From: Bacteroidaceae bacterium
GTDB lineage: Bacteria; Bacteroidota; Bacteroidia; Bacteroidales; Bacteroidaceae
Assembly (NCBI GenBank): GCA_017557005.1
Contig: JAFZFZ010000071.1
Span: forward strand, 1-49,354
Reading direction: 5' to 3'
Length of the DNA stretch: 49,354 nucleotides
Shown: positions 1 through 5,810 of the stretch, in pieces
Layout: each line of letters begins with the position of its first letter
Position numbering within the stretch: the first letter of the stretch is position 1
Position numbers and translations under genes: made by a program
Notes under the pieces: generated by a model
Seen by the model: only the letters and a program-made list of their open reading frames with translations
What the model was told of the DNA's origin: nothing
The model's database searches: none

Positions 1-906
1 ATCGTAGTCATCAAACTTGTTCACAGCCCACTCGCGGCATTCCTCTTCGGGCACCCCATAGCGGTTCATCTCGTAGCAGGCGCTGCACACATACTTATTG
101 TAGGTGCCAGCCTCGTAGCGGATACCTTGCGCCTCAACCTTAGCCAGCACCTGACGGATGAGTCGAGGGGTGAGCGAACGGACACTCTCGCCCCTCACCC
201 CTAAACCCTCAACCCTCTTCCTCGGGCGGCCTACGGGCTTCTTCGTCGTATCCACGACGATAGTCACCGCATCGGGGTTGTAGTATACCTCGGGGTCGTG
301 TGCCATGCCCGAGATGCGCGTGGCATTCTTGCACTTCTCGTCGTAGTCGCAACCCGTAAGGCGTTTGTAGTATTCGTTGATGGTGAGGAAGGCTTGCTTA
401 TAAAAAGCGGCCCCCTCCCAACCTCCCCCAATGGGGAGGGGTCCTGTCATCGCTGTCGGGATCTTCCCCCCTTGACTTTGGCCCCTTCGGGCGTCGACCT
501 TCGGTTGGGGGGATAAGAGGGGGGCTTCGTATCTCGTCAAGACGCGCACCCCCTCCCCACTTATCGTCGTATACGCGAGTAGCGTATGTTCATCACCTCG
601 CACCTTTTCCAATACAGAAGGTATGTTTTCCTTAGGTATATGGTCAAGGTCTACGATGCTCAGTCCCGTGTAGGCGACGATATGCTTCTGCTGCTTGCCA
701 CCGCTGAAGAGCACCGCTACGGAGTAGCAGGGCATGTGCTGTTTCTCGGCATCGGCACGGGCGGTGTCGCCCATGGCACGGTAGCGGCGGTGGTTCTCGG
801 TTAACACTTGCAGACGCTGGTCTGCGCGAATGATCTCTACCACCTCACGGATGGTAATTGGCTTCGGGTTCTTGTCGGCGAAGCCGTTGAATAGACTTAC
901 TTGCAT
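1..906 (-). CDS. BT4734-like (VirE N-terminal domain) protein, C-terminus beyond the left edge
   Basis: The minus strand is open from an ATG at 906 to base 1, giving at least 302 residues with no stop. The protein starts MQVSLFNGFADKNPKP and contains FSGGKQQKHIVAYTGLSIVDLDHI, GEGVRVLTRYE and CKNATRISGMAHDPEVYYNPDA, the pattern I know from the BT4734-like/VirE_N domain (a primase-like fold, common in Bacteroidales mobile and accessory regions and often followed by a DUF3987 helicase-like part). The expected loop between the GVRVL strand and the helix FYKQAFLTINEYY carries about 40 extra residues encoded by a palindromic G/C-rich insert (406-525). A second low-complexity G-rich stretch lies at about 189-222. 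The domain call is good; the cellular role is not known, and the rest of the gene is missing. Confidence 0.8.
   Translation of the reverse strand, partial: MQVSLFNGFADKNPKPITIREVVEIIRADQRLQVLTENHRRYRAMGDTARADAEKQHMPCYSVAVLFSGGKQQKHIVAYTGLSIVDLDHIPKENIPSVLEKVRGDEHTLLAYTTISGEGVRVLTRYEAPLLSPQPKVDARRGQSQGGKIPTAMTGPLPIGGGWEGAAFYKQAFLTINEYYKRLTGCDYDEKCKNATRISGMAHDPEVYYNPDAVTIVVDTTKKPVGRPRKRVEGLGVRGESVRSLTPRLIRQVLAKVEAQGIRYEAGTYNKYVCSACYEMNRYGVPEEECREWAVNKFDDYD
406..525. repeat. Palindromic G/C-rich element inserted in frame in the BT4734-like gene
   Basis: The 120-bp block has imperfect inverted ends: on the plus strand the left end reads GGCCCCCTCCCAACCTCCCC and the right end, on the other strand, reads GCCCCCCTCTTATCCCCCC. 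Its length is a multiple of three and it has no stop in the reading frame used, so the protein reads through it. Similar runs of CCCCTCCC palindromes are frequent between genes in Bacteroidales genomes, from general knowledge. The exact borders are my estimate. Confidence 0.6.
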
Positions 907-1207
907 AATAAAAACTGCGTTTTTAACGTTAACGATAACGATGACGCCGACGCGGAAGGAGCGTCGGTTGCGACGACTGAAGCCTTAGCTTCACTAAGGA
1001 GTGCGACTACGTCGCCTTCATGCCTGCCGGACGGTAAGTTAACGTCAACGTTATCGTTGATTTTATCGTCATCGTTGATTAGTTCACCTTGCAAAGTAAG
1101 CCAATAAAAAATAAACGTGTGCCTACTCAAGGATAGGCATTCTGCATGCAACTTTAACATTATTTAAGAGAAAAAGACGTCGTCGTAAGTGAATTTATCG
1201 GAACATC
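907..1207. other. Spacer rich in small inverted repeats (CGTTAACG/CGTCATCG type)
   Basis: This gene-free stretch separates the BT4734-like gene from the DUF4160 gene. It holds AACGTTAACGATAACGATGA near 925 and a partly complementary block, CGTCAACGTTATCGTTGA followed by ATCGTCATCGTTGATT, at 1033-1080. Several small hairpins lie between them (GAAGC-CTTA-GCTTC; GCGAC-TAC-GTCGC; CGTCG-GTTG-CGACG). A further hairpin GCCTA/TAGGC lies near 1122-1140. The same repeat vocabulary occurs at 2155-2245 and at the start of the porE-like gene. I see no convincing gene in it. Confidence 0.55.
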
Positions 1208-1238
1208 TTGGAAGAGATAAAAAAAAAGAATAACTTTG
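1208..1238 (+). promoter_or_regulatory. Bacteroidota-type promoter for the DUF4160/DUF2442 pair
   Basis: TTGG at 1208 and TAACTTTG at 1231-1238 are separated by about 20 bp, close to the Bacteroidota TTTG-N19-TAnnTTTG arrangement. It places transcription start near 1245, just ahead of the ATG at 1263, and argues against the TTG at 1236 as a start codon. Confidence 0.55.
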
Positions 1239-1262
1239 CTTGCAGAAATAAGCATAAACCTT

Positions 1263-1565
1263 ATGGGCAAACTGGCGTTATTCCTATGTTTCATCTTCTC
1301 TGTATTCCCTGCGGATGCTTTTGAGAATCGCCGACACATTCATATCGTGCGTCGAGGCAGCAAAAACTCGCATCGTGGAGATACCGTCGCCAAGATTTGG
1401 ATTGAGGAGAATGGACAGAAGAAGATTGAGATTGCTTGGTCTGAACTCACCGCATCGGAAGAGGCAGAAATCCTTGCAGCCATTGATGCACATTGGGAAG
1501 AGTTTAATCATCGTATTGATGACATCTTTGCAGGAAAGAAGATCAAAATAAAGAAAATTAAATGA
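1263..1565 (+). CDS. DUF4160 domain protein (putative toxin-antitoxin-like pair, first gene)
   Basis: A 100-residue protein starting MGKLALFLCFIF. The hydrophobic start looks like a signal peptide, but the run IFSVFPADAFENRRHIHI matches the core of DUF4160 (F-x-F-Y-S-x-[DE] ... H-[IV]-H-V), so it is better read as the first strands of the domain. The sequence continues with GDTVAKIWIEENGQKKIEIAWSELT and the C-terminal helix IDAHWEEFNHRIDDIF. DUF4160 and DUF2442 proteins are very often encoded side by side, as here (the next gene starts at or just after this stop), and have been predicted to be a toxin-antitoxin-like unit. No activity is established by the sequence. The ATG at 1263 is chosen because the upstream in-frame TTG at 1236 lies inside the promoter. 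Confidence 0.72.
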   Translation: MGKLALFLCFIFSVFPADAFENRRHIHIVRRGSKNSHRGDTVAKIWIEENGQKKIEIAWSELTASEEAEILAAIDAHWEEFNHRIDDIFAGKKIKIKKIK

Positions 1566-1579
1566 TAGGAGGAACAGAT

Positions 1580-1819
1580 ATGTGTAGATTCAAAGATACG
1601 GATTTAGGAATCAAGAAACTAGATTTCGGTGTAAAACGCGGAGCAATGGCTGTATACCTAACCGATGGGCGTGAAGTGATTGTGCCCATATCTATGTTTC
1701 CCGACATCAAACGTCTGTCACGAGCCGAACGAGAGGACTATATGATTATGGATAATCAGTATTTCTCCTTCGAAACCCTCAGTAAGATATACTCCGTCAA
1801 GGATATATTGAGGTGTTGA
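1580..1819 (+). CDS. DUF2442 domain protein (partner of the DUF4160 protein)
   Basis: A 79-residue protein, MCRFKDTDLGIKK..., with the DUF2442 signature: AMAVYLTDGREVIVPISMFP, then RLSRAEREDY and a C-terminal ...SVKDILR. There are two possible starts. ATG at 1562 overlaps the DUF4160 stop (ATGA). ATG at 1580 is preceded by AGGAGG (1567-1572) at 7 bases. I chose 1580 because a perfect Shine-Dalgarno site is rare in this window. The pair is followed by a clear terminator, so it is a self-contained two-gene unit. Whether it is a toxin-antitoxin module is inference from gene pairing only. Confidence 0.72.
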   Translation: MCRFKDTDLGIKKLDFGVKRGAMAVYLTDGREVIVPISMFPDIKRLSRAEREDYMIMDNQYFSFETLSKIYSVKDILRC

Positions 1820-1846
1820 CACACCACATACCTCAATGACACACCA

Positions 1847-1880
1847 ATCGCCCGATACACATCATCGGGCGATTTTTTAT
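1847..1880 (+). terminator. Rho-independent terminator after the DUF4160/DUF2442 pair
   Basis: A perfect 10-bp stem, ATCGCCCGAT (1847-1856) and ATCGGGCGAT (1864-1873), with a 7-base loop, is followed directly by a run of T. Confidence 0.88.
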
Positions 1881-1903
1881 TCACATATAAATACCAATAC
1901 ATC

Positions 1904-2154
1904 ATGCAAAAGAGAATGCAAACGCTATCACCCATCGGTGAGGTGATCACTGCCGAGCGCATAGCGCTGGGCATACGTGTCGTGGACTTCTGCCGAGAAG
2001 CTCACATAAGTCGCGTTACCTACTACAGTCTCCTTAAAGGAAACGCCACTCCGTGATGGTACACATCAGGCTCCTGCGCTGCATGAGGGAGTATCATACA
2101 GCGCAAGAGTCGCGTGAGTTTGAGCAGCGCTATCTCGACGCGCTATTGGAATAA
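1904..2154 (+). pseudogene. Frameshifted XRE-type helix-turn-helix gene
   Basis: From ATG 1904 the frame encodes MQKRMQTLSPIGEVITAERI and then LGIRVVDFCREAHISRVTYY and SLLKGNATP, a helix-turn-helix of the XRE type (REAHISRVTYYSLLKG is the recognition-helix region). It stops at TGA 2054-2056. The adjacent frame, from GTG 2053 or ATG 2056, continues sensibly as MVHIRLLRCMREYHTAQESR and ends at TAA 2152-2154, which would be the normal C-terminal helical part. A single-base insertion or deletion near 2050 explains this. The product as written is a 50-residue stub. A sequencing error or a programmed frameshift are the alternatives. Confidence 0.6.
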
Positions 2155-2245
2155 GATAGTTTTCGTTATCGTACAACCTCTGGTTGTCTTTTTCGTCATC
2201 GTACACGCATAGCGTGTCAGCGTCATCGTTATCGTCATCGTTGTG
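2155..2245. repeat. Spacer repeat cluster with small palindromes
   Basis: Contains CGTTATCGTACAACC-TCT-GGTTGT, then CGTCATCGTACACGC-ATA-GCGTGT, then CGTCATCGTTATCGTCATCG. It is the same vocabulary as at 925-1080 and 31577-31639: CGT(T/C)ATCG blocks alternating with short perfect hairpins. It lies between convergent genes. Confidence 0.6.
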
Positions 2246-2248
2246 AAG

Positions 2249-3349
2249 TTATTTGAAAATAACTTTACGCCCATCCATGATATAGATGCCACGCGTAGGT
2301 GCTGCTACAGGGCGGCCTTGCGGGTCGTAATATGCTTCGAGTAGCCTACCTTTTTCAACTTTCTTGATGTTGGAAAAAGCTGTCAAAGAAATATAACCAC
2401 TCTCTTCTACAATAGCTTGTCCCTCTTCCGAGGTGATGTACTCAAAGAGTCTATAGGCCATTGACGACTTGTCGATATCTGAGCGTACAGCTGCATATAC
2501 ATCGGTGACGTAAGGATAAGTGTTGTTGCGCACATTCTCTTTGGTCATGCCAATACCATTGACACCGATAGCTTTTGTAGAATCATTATCTACGATGACG
2601 CTGTAATAGTAAAAAGGAGAATAAGCAATGCCGCTTTCATCGACCTCCAATTGATAGTAGGGCGACATCATCACTTTTCCAATTTGCAGTTCGGGAAATT
2701 CTTTGATGGTGAGTCCAGCCATTACCATCGTCTCGAACTTCTCTTGACTGCCCGAATTGCGATTGCGCACGTAGGGGGTAATTGCCTTATCAGGACCACC
2801 GACTTCACTCCAATGCGTGATGTCTCCAGTATAGATTCCTTGAATCTGTGCTATGGTAAGGCTTTCTATAGGATTGACAGGGTTTACCAAAAAGGCAAGG
2901 GCATCTTTGGCGATAGGTTTCTCTATTAGTTCCACGCCTTTCTCTTCGGCGTATGCCGCTTCATCACGTGAGATACTGCGAGCAGTAAATATCACCTCTA
3001 CTTCGCTGTTTATGAGTTTGACAAAGGATGGATGCGTGTTGTTCCTTTGTAGACAATTAATTTCCAAATGTCGCCATTCCTCTTCTGGGCAAGTATACTT
3101 AGGCATCACGCTTTTAGGACCTGCATATTGCACAAACGGACTTCGTTCCCATGTGTAATCAAACCCTAACAATTTACACATCAAAAGAGTGCGTAGCGGT
3201 TCGGTGGAATCGGAACCGTCAATAACTGGGAAATTACTGATAGAAATACCATCAATGCCTACGGGAGTTTGTTCTATATCATCATTTGCGCTGCACGAGA
3301 GGAAGCATACACCTGATATGAATAATAGTAAAAATCTACGAATCATCAT
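2249..3349 (-). CDS. PstS-like substrate-binding lipoprotein with a T9SS-type C-terminal tail
   Basis: A 366-residue protein. It begins with a lipoprotein signal, MMIRRFLLLFISGVCFLSC, with the lipidated Cys in FLSC. The body has features of phosphate-type periplasmic binding proteins: LTIAQIQGIYTGDITHWSEVGG, then YVRNRNSGSQEKFETMVM, and near the end SSMAYRLFEYITSEEGQAIV. The last 30 residues, AYYDPQGRPVAAPTRGIYIM followed by DGRKVIFK, look like the short T9SS-type tail seen on the secreted enzymes of this window. A lipobox and such a tail on one protein is unusual. No pst permease genes are nearby, so the ligand is uncertain; phosphate is only the family default. It follows the DUF3244 gene on the same strand (49 bp gap), and may share its promoter. 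Confidence 0.78.
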   Translation of the reverse strand: MMIRRFLLLFISGVCFLSCSANDDIEQTPVGIDGISISNFPVIDGSDSTEPLRTLLMCKLLGFDYTWERSPFVQYAGPKSVMPKYTCPEEEWRHLEINCLQRNNTHPSFVKLINSEVEVIFTARSISRDEAAYAEEKGVELIEKPIAKDALAFLVNPVNPIESLTIAQIQGIYTGDITHWSEVGGPDKAITPYVRNRNSGSQEKFETMVMAGLTIKEFPELQIGKVMMSPYYQLEVDESGIAYSPFYYYSVIVDNDSTKAIGVNGIGMTKENVRNNTYPYVTDVYAAVRSDIDKSSMAYRLFEYITSEEGQAIVEESGYISLTAFSNIKKVEKGRLLEAYYDPQGRPVAAPTRGIYIMDGRKVIFK

Positions 3350-3398
3350 TTCTTGTGAATTTACAAGTTAAGGAGGGAAGTATACAAACCTCCCTTGA

Positions 3399-3773
3399 TT
3401 ATAACTCGAAGTTACCAGTAAAGCACTCGCCATACTCGGTAACGATTTCTACCGAATAGCTACCAGCACCACCATTAGCAATACAAATTTCATCCATTCC
3501 ATCGGATGTTTCCATAGTTTTCATCCAAGTGTTCGTCTCTGAAATTACCGAGATTTCCACATCGCCAATATCGCTACTAAACATAAAATATAGTACTCCA
3601 CTATAATAATAACACTCAAGGAAATTGGATGTAAGGTGACGAGGTTGGTTTGGAATCTCTTTCTTAATAATCTCAATAGGTAGTCGAGGTGTAGAATTAT
3701 CATCGGTAGCCGCTACCATCGAAATACTGAGACCAAAAACTAATAGAATGGTCGCTAAAAACTTAGTTCTCAT
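3399..3773 (-). CDS. Secreted DUF3244 family protein
   Basis: A 124-residue protein with a signal peptide (MRTKFLATILLVFGLSISMV, cleavage probably after VAA). It is followed by a single beta-rich domain with the pattern of DUF3244: YYYSGVLYFMFSSDIGDVEI, SVISETNTWMKTMETS, GGAGSYSVEIVTEYGECFTG and the final NFEL. DUF3244 proteins are small exported proteins of Bacteroidales with no known function, often encoded near TPR regulators such as the one upstream at 4004-5650. A good Bacteroidota promoter precedes it (3805-3836). Confidence 0.72.
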   Translation of the reverse strand: MRTKFLATILLVFGLSISMVAATDDNSTPRLPIEIIKKEIPNQPRHLTSNFLECYYYSGVLYFMFSSDIGDVEISVISETNTWMKTMETSDGMDEICIANGGAGSYSVEIVTEYGECFTGNFEL

Positions 3774-3804
3774 ATTGCATCATTTTTTAGGGTTTAACAT
3801 GGTG

Positions 3805-3836
3805 CAAAGATAGATTACTTTGAAAGTGTAACCAAA
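3805..3836 (-). promoter_or_regulatory. Promoter of the DUF3244 gene
   Basis: On the minus strand, TTTG (3833-3836) is followed after 20 bp by TATCTTTG (3805-3812), about 32 bp before the ATG at 3773. It fits the Bacteroidota consensus well. Confidence 0.7.
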
Positions 3837-3898
3837 GAAACAATGCTACAGAATCCTATCATTACGATTTATAACTCCTTGATAATGAGACATAAGAA

Positions 3899-3928
3899 AT
3901 AGTGATAGATTTAAAAACCTATCACTAT
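3899..3928 (-). terminator. Hairpin downstream of the TPR lipoprotein gene
   Basis: A perfect 10-bp inverted repeat, ATAGTGATAG (3899-3908) and CTATCACTAT (3919-3928), has an A/T-rich loop and is followed on the minus strand by TTTCTTAT. It lies 75 bp past the stop at 4004. A tract of nine G (3969-3977) sits between the stop and the hairpin. Confidence 0.55.
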
Positions 3929-4003
3929 AAAAACATACTGAATATCAGCAAGTTAAATGGCGATTTTAGGGGGGGGGTAAACAAATATTTGACTATCAGC
4001 GTT

Positions 4004-5650
4004 TTACGCAATATATTCAAGAAAATCTTTTACATCAGCTGCGTTGGAACGTTGGATTTTGTTCTTGAGGCGAGATTTCTTATTATAGATATTCTCCAAC
4101 TTCTCTTTCATAAATAATTTGATAGCTCGGAGTGAAAAACCTGCACAAAGGTAGATAAAAAGCTGCACATCGGCCTCCTTGATAGAAGGTATTTGCTCGC
4201 GAAAGCGGGCTACAATATTGTGCTTGCTTTCATTGATGATGCTCTCAAGATTTTTCAACTTCTTCGGATTTCGGAACTCTTCAATCAAAGCTTCAACCTT
4301 ATGGAGTATAAGCGTTGAACTTTTATCGGTTCCCTCATGGTCGAGATAGGTATTGACAAGTATTTCGAGTGTAGTGAACTGTTCACCGAAAAGACGATCA
4401 ATACGCTGCTGCATAGCGGTAAGGTCATCGCGCTGACGCTTCACGGTAAGCGCCACCTCATACGCAGTCTCTAATGTACGAGTCAACTCTTCCTCTTTTC
4501 GTCTTTTACCCTCGCGGTAATAGAGAACACCAAAGGTAGATACACTCAATAGGCTTATGAGACAAACAAGAAAGAAGCGTTTGTCACGTACTGCACGCTC
4601 AGATGCCAATAAAGCTTCGTTACGATAATGGTCACGATGGGTAGTGGCTACGGATTGCCGAAGCACTGCATTTGTGATAGAATCTTGAAGAGATACCATC
4701 TTTAAATAATTCGTCAAAGCTGTTTCTGCATCGTTTTCAAAAAGTGCTATCTCATATAGTACACGATGAATATATACCGAATCCATTTCTGATTGTACTA
4801 AGCATCTTGCCTTATCAAGATAAAATAGAGTGCTGTCTCTCTGTTGCTCTTTGGTATAGCATTCGATAAGATTGCAATAATCATCTATTTTAAATTGATA
4901 CTGATTCATTGTAGACAGTTGAAGTAATACTTCTTTTGCATTTGAGAAATCACCGACAAAAACACAAGCTTGGGCATATAATCGTAAACTATAAGCATAA
5001 AGGAAAGAATCTTGTGCTTTAGAGAATTCATTCATACAGACTTTAGATACTCGCATCGCATCTTCGAACATTCCATTTCCCAAATATGCCTTACATATAC
5101 TTAATCGTGCATACTGCTCATGTAGGTCGTAGCCTGCACGTTCGAAACACTCGCGAGCCTTGCTTATATAGTGCAACTCCTCGGTTGCATTATATGTTTG
5201 ATTATAGCTCTCCGACATACTGCGATAGATAAGTCCAAGGTAGTAATCATTGCCTATGGTGACAGCCACCTCCTCGGCACGAGAGGCAGAAACAATGCTT
5301 TGTGCGTAGGCTCCCATATTATATTGTACACGCGCGTGATAATAATATGCAAGCATCTTGTGACGTGCATCGCGCGAGGTGGCGTAATAATGCGTAGCCA
5401 CGCGGATGAGCGAATCGTCCAACACATCAATATAGCTCTTATCCTGTGCCTGCACGGTAAGCAGCGCATAGAGCGCACGTGCCTCACCCCACCGCGGCAT
5501 GTCGGCAGCGGTGAGTACACGCAACACGGAGTCGGGCACATCGTTCACACGAGCCTCCAGCTCCTGCAGCTGGCGCATACCGATGCGACCGCCACACCCC
5601 ATGCAAAAGGTGGCTACAAGAAGGCTATATATCATGGTGCGCAGTTTCAT
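4004..5650 (-). CDS. TPR-repeat lipoprotein with membrane segment and C-terminal HTH-like region
   Basis: A 548-residue protein. It starts MKLRTMIYSLLVATFCMGCG, a probable lipoprotein signal. Residues of about 30-340 are helical repeats of TPR type (for example YYYHARVQYNMGAYAQSIVS and CVFVGDFSNAKEVLLQL). A membrane segment follows (RFFLVCLISLLSVSTFGVLY), then a charged coiled coil (EELTRTLETAYEVALTVKRQ). The C-terminal block contains KEADVQLFIYLCAGFSLRAI and IYNKKSRLKNKIQ, which resembles the LuxR/GerE-like helix-turn-helix ending of many Bacteroidales TPR proteins. Such proteins are thought to be membrane-bound regulators; the target is unknown. The neighbouring DUF3244 gene is a usual companion. 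A near-consensus -7 box (TATCTTCG, 5655-5662) lies just before the start. Confidence 0.72.
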   Translation of the reverse strand: MKLRTMIYSLLVATFCMGCGGRIGMRQLQELEARVNDVPDSVLRVLTAADMPRWGEARALYALLTVQAQDKSYIDVLDDSLIRVATHYYATSRDARHKMLAYYYHARVQYNMGAYAQSIVSASRAEEVAVTIGNDYYLGLIYRSMSESYNQTYNATEELHYISKARECFERAGYDLHEQYARLSICKAYLGNGMFEDAMRVSKVCMNEFSKAQDSFLYAYSLRLYAQACVFVGDFSNAKEVLLQLSTMNQYQFKIDDYCNLIECYTKEQQRDSTLFYLDKARCLVQSEMDSVYIHRVLYEIALFENDAETALTNYLKMVSLQDSITNAVLRQSVATTHRDHYRNEALLASERAVRDKRFFLVCLISLLSVSTFGVLYYREGKRRKEEELTRTLETAYEVALTVKRQRDDLTAMQQRIDRLFGEQFTTLEILVNTYLDHEGTDKSSTLILHKVEALIEEFRNPKKLKNLESIINESKHNIVARFREQIPSIKEADVQLFIYLCAGFSLRAIKLFMKEKLENIYNKKSRLKNKIQRSNAADVKDFLEYIA

Positions 5651-5756
5651 ACTGCGAAGATAGCATTTAATTTTGAGTTGTTGCGCAAACGAGTGGACGA
5701 AAATTCATTTACTTATCACCGTGCTCACCGCCATCGTAGGCACCCTCTCATAATAG

Positions 5757-5789
5757 AGCAAGGCGGGTAAGATCCTTACCCGCCTTGCT
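5757..5789 (-). terminator. Strong hairpin after the secreted protease gene
   Basis: A perfect 15-bp inverted repeat (5757-5771 and 5775-5789, core GGCGGGTAAG/CTTACCCGCC) has a 3-base loop and lies 22 bp past the stop at 5811. There is no clear T run on the minus strand, so termination is likely but not certain. Confidence 0.6.
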
Positions 5790-5810
5790 TGTCAAGATGT
5801 AACGATGTCG

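Noticed and set aside
1263..1320. Signal peptide on the DUF4160 protein
   Set aside because: The hydrophobic start is better explained as the first strands of the domain, since it runs straight into the conserved ENRRHIHI block.
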